This document shows positions 42,924 to 51,150 of a stretch of 64,000 nt of DNA, piece by piece (within the stretch, counting starts at the first letter, position 1; the number at the start of each line of letters is the position of its first letter). The stretch lies in assembly GCF_025989125.1 (NCBI RefSeq), contig NZ_JAPDNR010000001.1, positions 3,826,301 to 3,890,300 of the forward strand, in the 5' to 3' direction. This DNA is from Chitinophaga nivalis. Its GTDB lineage: Bacteria; Bacteroidota; Bacteroidia; Chitinophagales; Chitinophagaceae. The notes under the pieces are model-generated. The model saw nothing but the letters and a program-made list of their open reading frames with translations. It did no database searches and was not told the DNA's origin. Both the position numbers and the translations under genes were made by a program.

Positions 42924-43168
42924 CTGTGAACGATTAAAATGGATGAAAAGGCCGACAGGTTGTTTGCCTCTTTATAAAATTAATCATTCCGCTGGTGGCG
43001 TGCTGCGTTTGTAAGCGTATTTTAAGGTGGTGGCGCTGTTTTTAAGGTCATTTTAAGTTGCCGCTGCGCACCGGCAGCGGAGGTCAACACAGGCAAAAAA
43101 TGGTCATCCTGCAGGGAAATAAACTGCACGGCAAACTAAAGATGGCTGCTGATAAAAGTTTTCAGGTA

Positions 43169-43849
43169 TTAATCGAGCAGCTGGTAACGTTCATTGCTAC
43201 CAAATTCGAGGAACGGGTACCAGGCGCGTACCAGTTGCTGCGAAGGATCTTGCTTCGCCAGCAGCTGTCGGTCCAGCCAGCGTTCAAAAAAGGTGAGGAT
43301 GTCTACATTCAGGCAATAGTAACCGGTGTCACTGATAACCCCACTATCTACCCATATTTGTCCCGGATTATTACCGGTGATCATGATCCGGAAATAATCG
43401 CCGTCGCCGTATTCACATACAGGCAATGTACCATCGAGCATACCGGTATGCTGAAACCGATCGAGCACGGTTTCTACTCTTTCTTTGTAGGCACTGTCAT
43501 TTTCATATCGCCATACGTGGGTATCCCAATCTGCTTCTGCCTGATAGCAGTCGCTGAAATGAATGTCGCTGATCAGTGGGCTGTGATTGGCTACATTGAC
43601 TTCCCATTCTTCGTTTTCGGCCAGTGATTTTTCAATTGAATAAATCCCATAGTACGGGCCGTTTTTATGTAGTTCATCGGAGGCGCCTCCGTTCTGAATC
43701 TGCGTAAGAAATGCGACATAAGTGGGAGGTAGTGTGATGGAAAGAGAAGCGGCGATTGCCTGCAATGCCTCCGGACTGATGACAGGGGCCGGAGAAATTC
43801 CCAGTCTGGACATTTTTTCCAGGATACTGTTGACATGTTGTTGTATCAT
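43169..43849 (-). CDS. SMI1/KNR4 (SUKH) family protein
   Basis: 226 aa, cytosolic. The SUKH fold is visible from residue 25 (VISPEALQAIAASLSITLPPTYVAFLTQIQNGG) with the Gly-rich turn and the later GDGDYFRIMITGNNPGQIWVDSG. In bacteria these proteins are often immunity proteins of polymorphic or contact-dependent toxins, though many have no toxin neighbour. It starts 4 nt downstream of a small unknown gene (43853) on the same strand, which is the arrangement expected of a toxin-tail/immunity pair or a small operon. Confidence 0.82.
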   Translation of the reverse strand: MIQQHVNSILEKMSRLGISPAPVISPEALQAIAASLSITLPPTYVAFLTQIQNGGASDELHKNGPYYGIYSIEKSLAENEEWEVNVANHSPLISDIHFSDCYQAEADWDTHVWRYENDSAYKERVETVLDRFQHTGMLDGTLPVCEYGDGDYFRIMITGNNPGQIWVDSGVISDTGYYCLNVDILTFFERWLDRQLLAKQDPSQQLVRAWYPFLEFGSNERYQLLD

Positions 43850-43852
43850 GAT

Positions 43853-44224
43853 CTAATCTGCTAAAGCTAACGCAGGCATTTCAACTGCCTGTAACAGGTA
43901 GCTTACTTGTGGGTTAATTTTTGGTTGTATAACTGAATAACGGTGCATTTCATCTTCGCTGTAGTCTGGTTTCCATTCCTTTGCTGTTGTTGCGGAGAGA
44001 TAAGTTAAACGTATCGGACCGTTTTTAAGTATTGTTTGTATCGATATTGTATGCACGTATACCTGCGGGAGAGAGGCAGTTGCCCGGGATAGCCGCTGTA
44101 GAGCTTCATCATATACAGGTACCACATTCCTGGAAATACAAGGTTTCCGTTCTCTTGTCAGCATTTTTAACGGATATACGCCGGAATATCTTCCCATCGT
44201 AAAACCTTTTATGTGGGGAATCAT
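43853..44224 (-). CDS. Hypothetical protein upstream of the SUKH gene
   Basis: 123 aa; start at 44224 or at ATG 44197 (MGRYSGVYPLKML). Not recognised. It has no signal peptide and no membrane segment, and a beta-rich middle (LPQVYVHTISIQTILKNGPI). It ends 3 nt before the SUKH start codon, so the two are almost certainly co-translated. It could be a toxin fragment, a second small partner, or a leftover of a longer gene; there is no evidence to choose. Confidence 0.55.
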   Translation of the reverse strand: MIPHIKGFTMGRYSGVYPLKMLTRERKPCISRNVVPVYDEALQRLSRATASLPQVYVHTISIQTILKNGPIRLTYLSATTAKEWKPDYSEDEMHRYSVIQPKINPQVSYLLQAVEMPALALAD

Positions 44225-44686
44225 AAAAATTCAACTTATATATGAGGAACTACTCGCTTCATCCGTGATTAAAGTTAATGTATTTCTTCCTGCAAATAAG
44301 GATACGTATCAGGAATTGTTTACATGATGACCAATCAGGAAACAGGAAGGAATAAATGATTACGTGGCTGCCTGGTAGCATTACCGTTCCCGGTGAATGG
44401 CGCTAAATTTCGGGGGTACATACTGAATATAAGATGTTTATCTGATTGAAAATTTTAAGGATGTATTAATTACCAGCCTGTAGGCTTCCATATACTTTCT
44501 CCGGGCTTGTATGATTTGTTTTTAGCTGCTTTGAAAATAAGGTCTGCAAATATAAAAATAAAATTAACAAAGACACATTATCAATTATAAATAGCCCTTT
44601 TACGGGAGGATGGCTGCGCAGATCTGTGACGCTGTTTACAAGATAGCATGTATTCCTTTTACGGCCGGTTTAAAAACAGTATCACT
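44225..44686. other. Intergenic region, no gene recognised
   Basis: An AT-rich stretch with no coding frame of substance and no clear repeat. It borders the AraC pseudogene and may contain its old promoter. Confidence 0.45.
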
Positions 44687-45335
44687 ATGTCCGACAGGCA
44701 TTTATATAAACCATTTGAAGTACATCAGCTCACCATTGATAACCGGGCCGGTTTGCCCTATGTGTATTATTTTTTTGAGATAGCGCACGTGTTGGAGGGC
44801 AGTGGTATCCGGTAGGTTAATCAGCACCGGTATCCCTATGAGAGAGGAGACGTTTTTGTTTACACACCACTGGATTGTCGTTCTTTTGAAATAGCTACGC
44901 CCACTACTTTTTGTTTCGTACGGTTTTGACCGATACTGTTTGAGCATTGCAGGTCGGAAGCAGCGCAAGCCGCACTGCAGATATGGTTGCGGAAAATGGC
45001 GTATATCATCTTCCATCATAACAAACAATGCCGGGTACTATGGCGCGATGAAAAAGATGTGCAGCTGCTGAAAGCTATTCCGGACAATACCATTCAGGAA
45101 TATCAGCAGGCCGGCACGCACAGTCGGGAAAACCTGCAGCATTTTATCAGTATTCTCCTGAATATCATCTACAGAAATATTACCGGTACAAATGCAGATA
45201 CCGCCGGAAGCCCACCGGAGAAATCATCCCGGCGCATATCCTGTAGTATGAACTGAGTCTGGTGCAGCTGGAAGTCACCTGCACCGGCTCTTTAAGAAAA
45301 CAACCGGATTAAGTCCGCATGCCTGCCGAAAGTAG
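44687..45335 (+). pseudogene. Decayed AraC-family regulator gene
   Basis: Reading from ATG 44687 gives a proper AraC N-terminus (MSDRHLYKPFEVHQLTID, FFEIAHVLEGSGIR) stopped by TAG. The same frame continues with NQHRYPYERGDVFVYTPLD and FEIATPTTFCFVRF before a TGA, then with FEHCRSEAAQAALQIW. A later segment in a changed frame reads HRLFKKTTGLSPHACRK, the end of an AraC HTH domain. Most of the double HTH (about 80 residues) has been deleted. At least two in-frame stops, one deletion and one frameshift show a dead gene. Confidence 0.85.
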
Positions 45336-45363
45336 CAACAACAATAATCCGGTTGCCGCCGGG

Positions 45364-45882
45364 TTATTGATCAAATAAAGTAGAGGTGGCAAATAAAGTC
45401 AGTTGCATGCCATCCGGCGCCTGTATCCGCGATACCTCACTCCAGGGCGCTTTTACCGGTGGTGCAATGGATACAGCCCCGTGCAGGATCAGTGCATCCG
45501 TCGCCGATTTTACGTGGTCGCCTACATTCAGGGCCAGCCTAACGGGGCCGGCTACCCGTTTTCCTACTTCCTGCTGATCGATGAACGCAGCATGGTTTTT
45601 ATCGATCAGCTCCAACGTGGCCCGGCCGGCATCGAGAATAATACCATTCCCGGTATCGGCATGCCATTCTTTGGAAGTGGTCATACCCGCCACATCCCGG
45701 TAAAACCGGATCACTTCTTCCAGGTTATCTACGGTAAGTACAAGGCGCAGTTCCTTTACGGTGGTTGATGCGGGTGGCTGTGCGGTAGCGGCCATACCCG
45801 CCAGCGGAGCCAGGCTGGTAGCTGCTACGGCTGCCATACCCTGTTTTAAAAATGTTCTTCTTTGTACCTGCTTTTTAGCCAT
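45364..45882 (-). CDS. Tat-exported VOC-superfamily protein
   Basis: 172 aa with a twin-arginine signal (QRRTFLKQGMAAVAATSLA). The mature part is one VOC unit pair: LRLVLTVDNLEEVIRFYRDVAG and RLALNVGDHVKSATDALIL, ending in IQAPDGMQLTLFA. The usual first metal His is replaced (Val in LVLTVDN), so the metal site is probably incomplete. The role is unknown; a periplasmic VOC protein is uncommon. Its 3' end faces the decayed AraC gene, which may once have controlled it. Confidence 0.8.
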   Translation of the reverse strand: MAKKQVQRRTFLKQGMAAVAATSLAPLAGMAATAQPPASTTVKELRLVLTVDNLEEVIRFYRDVAGMTTSKEWHADTGNGIILDAGRATLELIDKNHAAFIDQQEVGKRVAGPVRLALNVGDHVKSATDALILHGAVSIAPPVKAPWSEVSRIQAPDGMQLTLFATSTLFDQ

Positions 45883-45972
45883 ATTGTTTTTTGCACAAAG
45901 TTATACTGGCAGCCCGGCCGGCATCCTGAACAAATCGGGGTTTTTATTGTACGGAAACAGGTGGCAAAAAAA

Positions 45973-46002
45973 ATCCCCGGCTACCGTAGCTGGCAGCCGG
46001 GG
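45973..46002 (-). terminator. Terminator of the MscS gene
   Basis: On the minus strand CCCCGGCT pairs with AGCCGGGG across a 12-nt loop and is followed by ATTTTTTTT, 22 nt after the MscS stop. Confidence 0.8.
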
Positions 46003-46024
46003 GGAATAGTTGATAAAAGGGTAG

Positions 46025-48385
46025 TCAGGACAAGTTAATACCGTTTGCTTTCAGCCGGTGATACACCCGCTGCAGCAATTGACTTTTAAAGGCTTCTTCC
46101 TCATGTACATTATTGATCCATACCTGCAGTTTTAAGGCGGCAGCAGTGTCATTGAGACTCTTTACCAGCACTTCGGGTACCGGGCGCTGAATAATGAGGT
46201 CGGACGCCTGTACTTCTTCCAGGATGATCGTAGTAGCTGCAGATAGCTGTTGGGAAGGAGTAATGGTAAACAGCAGTTCCGTTCGGATATGGTTGCTGCT
46301 GAGCGTCCAGTTAACCAGCTTCGCCGACAACAGATCGCCATTGGGAATAATAACTTCCGCCCCTTCGGTGGTCACCATTTTACTGGACCGTATACCAATG
46401 TCTTTTACCCGCCCTTTCTGGCTCGCTACTTCTACATAGTCGCCGATTTTCAGCGGGCGTTCAAAGATGAGGATGATACCCGATACCAGGTTGTTGACAA
46501 TATTCTGTAAGCCCAAACCAATACCTACACCCAACGCTCCCAATACCACAGTAATCTTGTCCAGTGGTAAGCCGGATGCTGCAATGGCCAGCAGGAAACC
46601 AATTACCAGCAATATGAGCCGCAGTAATACCAGCCGGGAACTTTTGGCTTTTACTTCGCCTACCTGTTCCTCATCCGTTTCTCCAAAAAAATAACCGATG
46701 TATTTCTGAAAAAAATTGGAGATCACCAGGATGATAAAGAAGAGCAGAATATTACCGATGGTAAAGGAAGTACTGCCGATATTGCGGCGGGTAACAATCA
46801 ATCCGCTGATGAGGTTATAGAGTTCATTGTAAATATTCAGATTGGACGTAAATACCATGAGCCAGATGATCACCACCAGAATCGAAAGCACCTTGTTTAA
46901 TCCGGCCTGTATTTTTTCAAAGTTCAGCCGCGAGCTGAAACCGCCGGCAATCCGGCTGGATTGCATCTGCAGGTAAAGGGCTTCTGTAATGATCTGCATA
47001 AAAGCCGTCAGGCTGATGATTTGCAATAAGCCTGCAATGGCGGCCATACCATATACCTTGGATAAACTCATCCGGCCATAGCCATTAAAGATGGCTGCCA
47101 GTATATTCAGGATGATAAATACCATCACCACTCTGCGCACTAATTTACCTACAGATAATAATTTATAAAAGCGGTAGTAGAAGAAAAGACCGAAAACAAT
47201 CGCGAGTACATTCAGGGTGACCATCCATACCCTAGTAGCATGATCCGGCACGATGACAGCCGCGGTGCCTGAAAAGAGGAAGTATAAAACGAAAACACCC
47301 ATCCAGCAGAGGAACATGCGCCGCGTCCAGTTGCGCCAGAAAAGCACCGTTAACGAGAGTAACAGCAATCCCTGTAATAGCTCTACATATATAGCAGGGG
47401 GATTCAGGTCGAAGAGGGGAGCAATATTCAATACCAGCACAATCGTCGCCAACACCGGAAAATACCGTACATATTTTACATGAGGTGGCGTGAGTAATGC
47501 CTGCTGCCCGGCTTTCCGGATACGCCGGAAATATTTATTGATCCGGAAGAAAAATACGGCGCCTATCACCAGCATCCAAAGCCAGTATTCGGCATGTTTG
47601 ACGAGGTAGTAGAGCATGATTTTATCCTGTCCTTCCAGTGATTGGGTCGTGAGCTTTGTCAGACTGGCAGTAGCGGTGGTATCCTCTTTTTTATCTTCCC
47701 ACAGAAAATTATATTCTTTACTGAATGAACGTAACCCAAATATCCGCAGCTGGCTCTTCACCTTGTTCTCCAGTTCTATGGCTTTGAAATAACTACCGGA
47801 AACGGCTGCCTGCAGCTGGGTAATCCGGCCCTGGTTCTGGGAAGTAGATTTTTTGGCATCCGCCCATTTGCTTTTCAGCTCTTTCAATTCGGGCAGATAA
47901 AAATTCCGGAAGATGGTATCTGCCTTGATTTGTTTACTGAGGGAGTCTTTGGTGAAAGCGGTCATTTCAGCATTCATCGTCATCAGTTCCTTGTTGTAGT
48001 TAAACAACCGGGTACGCCAGTCGTCCAGTTGCTGCCGCATATCGGCGAGCAATACCTGAAACATCTGGAGGTTTCTGATATTCAGTACTTTGTTGTAACG
48101 TTCCAGGTTTTCCTGTACTGTTTGCAGGTTGGCCTGAATGGTAGGCAGGTCACCGGATATTTCGCGGGTATCGAAACCCCGGGAGGTAATATTGTTGATG
48201 CGGTTAAGGGTAGTATGGAGGTCCTCCATGCGTCTTAACAAGCTGTCGGTGCTGATCTGTACAGGCGGCGCAGGGGGAGCTGCAGGTTTTACCGTGTCCT
48301 GTGCAAAAGCCTGGCCGGTGAGTAATAAAATGCTGCATAACAGCGCCAGGTAGCATGCATGTTGGCAATGTCTGACCAATTTCAT
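46025..48385 (-). CDS. Large MscS-family mechanosensitive channel (MscK/MscM-like)
   Basis: 786 aa from the preferred ATG 48385, which begins a signal peptide (MKLVRHCQHACYLALLC...FAQ); the frame starts at 48439. A periplasmic helical domain (about residues 30-230) with heptad-like stretches is followed by about ten membrane segments (240-600). The last is the pore helix (TVVLGALGVGIGLGLQNIV). The MscS beta domain follows (RPLKIGDYVEVASQKGRVKDI, VIIPNGDLLSAKLVNWT), then the C-terminal alpha/beta vestibule. It protects cells against hypo-osmotic shock. It is a single gene. Confidence 0.93.
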   Translation of the reverse strand: MKLVRHCQHACYLALLCSILLLTGQAFAQDTVKPAAPPAPPVQISTDSLLRRMEDLHTTLNRINNITSRGFDTREISGDLPTIQANLQTVQENLERYNKVLNIRNLQMFQVLLADMRQQLDDWRTRLFNYNKELMTMNAEMTAFTKDSLSKQIKADTIFRNFYLPELKELKSKWADAKKSTSQNQGRITQLQAAVSGSYFKAIELENKVKSQLRIFGLRSFSKEYNFLWEDKKEDTTATASLTKLTTQSLEGQDKIMLYYLVKHAEYWLWMLVIGAVFFFRINKYFRRIRKAGQQALLTPPHVKYVRYFPVLATIVLVLNIAPLFDLNPPAIYVELLQGLLLLSLTVLFWRNWTRRMFLCWMGVFVLYFLFSGTAAVIVPDHATRVWMVTLNVLAIVFGLFFYYRFYKLLSVGKLVRRVVMVFIILNILAAIFNGYGRMSLSKVYGMAAIAGLLQIISLTAFMQIITEALYLQMQSSRIAGGFSSRLNFEKIQAGLNKVLSILVVIIWLMVFTSNLNIYNELYNLISGLIVTRRNIGSTSFTIGNILLFFIILVISNFFQKYIGYFFGETDEEQVGEVKAKSSRLVLLRLILLVIGFLLAIAASGLPLDKITVVLGALGVGIGLGLQNIVNNLVSGIILIFERPLKIGDYVEVASQKGRVKDIGIRSSKMVTTEGAEVIIPNGDLLSAKLVNWTLSSNHIRTELLFTITPSQQLSAATTIILEEVQASDLIIQRPVPEVLVKSLNDTAAALKLQVWINNVHEEEAFKSQLLQRVYHRLKANGINLS

Positions 48386-48618
48386 AAAAGATACAGTTGT
48401 TGTTGATAATACCGGATTCGTCATAAGAATAGGATACAAATAACTATTACAGGGCGAAAACGCCTGCAGCAGCTGTTTTAAAAGTATTAAAAGACGTGAC
48501 GTGTTATGGGGACAGTAATAAAAGAGGGCGGAAGATAAGGCTTTTTTTACATATAGCAGAAACCGGCGATATTTAGTGGCGCTGCAGGGAACAGCAGTAG
48601 CTGCAGCGCCGTTGTTAT

Positions 48619-49860
48619 TTACTCCAATGCATATACGTTACCATCTGTGCCGGCAATGTATATCACGCCGGATTCCAGCCAGGGAGTAGCCAGGAAGCTG
48701 CCCATGTCCAGAAAATCCCGGTACATTTTCAGGTAATCGTTGTTGGAGCGGGCTATCAGTTCGGATTCGGGTAGTAATTCCTGCGTGGTGGGGTCAAAAA
48801 AGCGGGGCGCCTGCTGTTGGCTGGCATCCGTCTGGAAGAGTACCCGGGTTTTGCCGGTAGCCAGTTCTATCTGCAGCAGTTTTCCATCGAGGCCGCCTAC
48901 GTAACCGTATTGTGTGGTGGTGGCTACGCTGCCGAAGATATTCAGCTGCCCTGGTGCGTGCCATTGGAATTTCCCGCTGCCGGCCTTGAAGCTCAGCACC
49001 CGCCGGGTGTCAGACGTGGATACCAGCAGCTGTTTGCCGGCCATGCTGGGCACACTGGTCCAGCTGCCGGGTTCATGGTATACCCACAATCCTTTGCCGG
49101 TACGTAAATGCAATGCATATACGTTGAAATCGCGGGAACAGAAGTATACACTGCTGTCGGCCACGGTAGCATGGAATTGTACCGCCCCATCGGGAAAGTA
49201 TTGCTGACCCATGGTGTCGAATTTCCAAAGCAGGGTACCGTCTGTTTTCAGGGCATAGAAATAGCCATCGAAGCTGCCGGCCAGCACGGTATTACCGGCT
49301 ACTACCGGGGCCGCATGTACGGCGCCGCCGGTGGCATATTTCCATAATAATTTTCCGGTACGGGCCTGCAGGGCATAGAGGTGTTTATCGGTACTGCCCG
49401 TATATACGACCCCGTTATGTACGGTTGGGGAGGAAAGAAAATAATCCCAGGTGTCTGTAGCATGTTCGCCGCCGGTCCGGAAACGCCATAATAATTTTCC
49501 ATCTGTAATGGCCAGGGCATAACAATAGCCGTCTTCACTCATAAAATAAACGGCTGTGCTGTCGCAGGCAACTGAAGAGGTAATGGCGCCACCGGTCTGG
49601 TATCGCCAGATTTTTTCGCCGGTATGTCGCTGGAGGGCATACAGGGAAGAGTCGCCGCCGCCAATGAAAAGGCGCTCTTTCTGTATTACAGGAGAAGACA
49701 TGATTTTACCCCCCGTGTGGAAACGCCATTTCACGGCAGGCGTACTGCGTACGTCTGTAACAGGGGCGTGGTTATTTCTGTTGGAAGTGCGGCCCAGTTG
49801 CTGGGCGGAAAGCGATTGCCAGGTGGCTGGCAACAGCATACATAGATACAGCCATTTCAT
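48619..49860 (-). CDS. PQQ-binding-like beta-propeller protein, periplasmic
   Basis: 413 aa with a signal peptide (MKWLYLCMLLPATWQSLSA). Seven or more repeats of the type WRFHTGGKIMSSPVI ... LYALQRHTGEKIWRY (PQQ_2 / BamB-type blades) fill residues 40-320; a last blade (SGVIYIAGTDGNVYALE) closes the ring. No quinoprotein-specific active-site residues were noted, so it is more likely a scaffold than an enzyme. It lies between the MscS gene and the peptide array, all on the minus strand, but separated from the array by hairpins. Confidence 0.88.
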   Translation of the reverse strand: MKWLYLCMLLPATWQSLSAQQLGRTSNRNNHAPVTDVRSTPAVKWRFHTGGKIMSSPVIQKERLFIGGGDSSLYALQRHTGEKIWRYQTGGAITSSVACDSTAVYFMSEDGYCYALAITDGKLLWRFRTGGEHATDTWDYFLSSPTVHNGVVYTGSTDKHLYALQARTGKLLWKYATGGAVHAAPVVAGNTVLAGSFDGYFYALKTDGTLLWKFDTMGQQYFPDGAVQFHATVADSSVYFCSRDFNVYALHLRTGKGLWVYHEPGSWTSVPSMAGKQLLVSTSDTRRVLSFKAGSGKFQWHAPGQLNIFGSVATTTQYGYVGGLDGKLLQIELATGKTRVLFQTDASQQQAPRFFDPTTQELLPESELIARSNNDYLKMYRDFLDMGSFLATPWLESGVIYIAGTDGNVYALE

Positions 49861-49936
49861 AAGGTAGCGGAATTAGGAACGATGAAGATATCGTTTTTCA
49901 CCAAGAGTTAATAGCTGTCAGGGGATATAAAATACA

Positions 49937-49973
49937 ATGCACGTACTGCAATGGTTGTTTGCAGTACGTGCAT
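49937..49973 (-). terminator. Perfect 15-bp hairpin downstream of precursor peptide 1
   Basis: ATGCACGTACTGCAA (49937-49951) pairs exactly with 49959-49973; on the minus strand it is followed by a U-rich stretch. It lies 55 nt after the stop codon of the peptide gene and has a diverged twin after the second peptide. Confidence 0.75.
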
Positions 49974-50027
49974 GATAAATACAGCGGTAGACACAGGGTG
50001 CCAGGTGTGTAGATAACGGCGCAGTTA

Positions 50028-50168
50028 TCAGCAGATGCGCCAGGTTTCGTAGCAGGTTCTGAAATTGGTAGCAAGGGTTCGGTTACCTGAGATATCCAGG
50101 GTTGCCGTGTTCAAATGAGAGATGCTGATTTTTGCCAGCTTTAATTTCTGATGGGTTTTCTTTTTCAT
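50028..50168 (-). CDS. Precursor peptide 1, class I lanthipeptide-like
   Basis: 46 aa, translated directly from the sequence: the leader begins MKKKTHQKLKLAKISI and the peptide ends TCYETWRIC before TGA. The K-L-x-L-x-K-x-x-I leader pattern is the signature of Bacteroidota class I lanthipeptide precursors, where it recruits the dehydratase. The putative core contains six Thr/Ser and two Cys in a C-X6-C arrangement with a Trp, enough for two thioether rings. No GG cleavage site is present. The upstream region carries the conserved inverted repeat. It is too short for ordinary gene callers. Confidence 0.75.
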   Translation of the reverse strand: MKKKTHQKLKLAKISISHLNTATLDISGNRTLATNFRTCYETWRIC

Positions 50169-50229
50169 GATGTTTGTTATTTGAGGTGTAGATAATCATG
50201 AATGTAATATAAAGAGGCGGATTTTTTCT

Positions 50230-50243
50230 CCCGTAAAAACGGG
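50230..50243 (-). promoter_or_regulatory. Inverted repeat upstream of precursor 1
   Basis: CCCGT-AAAA-ACGGG, 62 nt before the start codon; the same element occurs at the same distance in front of precursors 2 and (degenerate) 3. In the coding strand it is preceded by a conserved ATTATAAAAA. Confidence 0.6.
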
Positions 50244-50434
50244 GTTTTTATAATATGGGTGCGGGTTTTCGGCAGTTCTGTTATGTGGCTGCATGGAAGA
50301 AATATGTAAATGGGACGGGTGTCTTATTTGCGCAGTTTTAAAAAATACAACCGCTGATAATGCCCGGATTGTTATCAGCCAGCTGTTACTTTCATCCCAA
50401 AAATGAATGACAGCCAGGGGATATAAAAATAAGA

Positions 50435-50474
50435 CGCATGCACTGTAAATGCTGTTGCGTTTGCAGTACATGCG
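50435..50474 (-). terminator. Hairpin downstream of precursor peptide 2
   Basis: CGCATGCACTGTAAA pairs with TTTGCAGTACATGCG with one wobble and one mismatch in the RNA; a diverged copy of the 49937 hairpin. Confidence 0.65.
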
Positions 50475-50530
50475 CGATGAATACGGATGTTGGTCCCGGC
50501 GTACCGGATGTGCAGATAACCGGGCTGTTA

Positions 50531-50671
50531 TCAGCAGACACGCCAGGTTTCGATACAATTTCTTATCGTACTGAGAAATGCCTGTTTACCAGCAGCAGGC
50601 TGGGAGGCGATGTTCAGCTGAGCAATGCTGATTTTTGCCAGTTTTAATTTTGGCGCGGTTTTCTTTTTCAT
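50531..50671 (-). CDS. Precursor peptide 2, class I lanthipeptide-like
   Basis: 46 aa from ATG 50671; a longer frame to 50728 has no leader sense, and the internal ATG matches the starts of the two sister genes. The leader reads MKKKTAPKLKLAKISIAQL and the peptide ends NCIETWRVC. It is nearly the same length as precursor 1, differs in the middle of the core (ASQPAAGKQAFLS), and again has the C-X6-C end with Trp and one Thr. The gene and its flanks form a tandem unit with precursor 1, offset 503 bp. Confidence 0.78.
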   Translation of the reverse strand: MKKKTAPKLKLAKISIAQLNIASQPAAGKQAFLSTIRNCIETWRVC

Positions 50672-50730
50672 GGTGTTTGATTTTGAGGTGTAGATAATCA
50701 TTGAATGTAACGGTAAAAGGGGGAGCATCT

Positions 50731-50748
50731 ATCCCGTAAAAACGGGAT
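50731..50748 (-). promoter_or_regulatory. Perfect inverted repeat upstream of precursor 2
   Basis: ATCCCGT-AAAA-ACGGGAT, 7-bp arms, 60 nt before ATG 50671. Best-preserved copy of the element shared by the peptide genes. Confidence 0.65.
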
Positions 50749-50800
50749 TTTTATAATAGGGGTGCGGGTTTGCGGCAGTTGTGAGATGGGGCCGCATTAA

Positions 50801-50840
50801 AAAACGCGTAAACAGGATCGAAGCCTTATTTACGCGTTTT
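50801..50840 (-). terminator. Hairpin downstream of precursor peptide 3
   Basis: AAAACGCGTAAA (50801-50812) pairs with TTTACGCGTTTT (50829-50840), 12-bp perfect stem, 16-nt loop, 58 nt after the stop of precursor 3. Confidence 0.7.
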
Positions 50841-50897
50841 AAAAAATGTTACTACAGCTGGTAGTGGCCGGATTGTTAACCACCATCGCTCACCCTA

Positions 50898-51041
50898 CTA
50901 GCAAACCCACTCAGTGGCAGAACAGGTAACGAATTTGGAGAGAGGCAATGTGCGGTTTTTTTCTTCACCCTGATTAACAGTCGTTAAACTTGAAATAGTG
51001 ATTTTAGCAAGCTGTAATTTCTGAACAGTTTTCTTTTTCAT
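50898..51041 (-). CDS. Precursor peptide 3, class I lanthipeptide-like
   Basis: 47 aa from ATG 51041 to TAG. The leader reads MKKKTVQKLQLAKITISSL, then TTVNQGEEKNRTLPLSKF, and the end is VTCSATEWVC. The core again has C-X6-C with a Trp and several Thr/Ser, but is the most diverged of the three. It is the first gene of the array in transcription order. None of the three has a modification, protease or transport gene next to it; neighbours are a beta-propeller protein and a DUF4920 protein. Confidence 0.75.
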   Translation of the reverse strand: MKKKTVQKLQLAKITISSLTTVNQGEEKNRTLPLSKFVTCSATEWVC

Positions 51042-51102
51042 CATCTAGCTTATTTAAAGGTGAGATAATAGCTAAATTTAATCGAAAAAACGTTGCTGTT
51101 TC

Positions 51103-51118
51103 TCCCGGAAAAAGGGGA
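51103..51118 (-). promoter_or_regulatory. Degenerate inverted repeat upstream of precursor 3
   Basis: TCCC...GGGGA flanking an A-run, 62 nt before ATG 51041, the same place as the clear copies in front of precursors 1 and 2. Confidence 0.4.
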
Positions 51119-51150
51119 TTTTTATCTTGTGGAAACTACTTGCAAAACCG

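Noticed and set aside
43058..43627. Plus-strand frame of 189 codons
   Set aside because: Antisense to the SUKH gene, which has a clear family pattern.
44702..45028. Minus-strand frame of 108 codons and plus-strand frame 44987-45256 as separate genes
   Set aside because: The first is antisense to the AraC pseudogene; the second is a surviving fragment of it. Neither stands as an intact gene.
45301..45355. Stem CAACCGGATT / AATCCGGTTG as terminator of the VOC gene
   Set aside because: The 35-nt loop is large, no T-run follows closely, and one arm belongs to the old AraC coding sequence.
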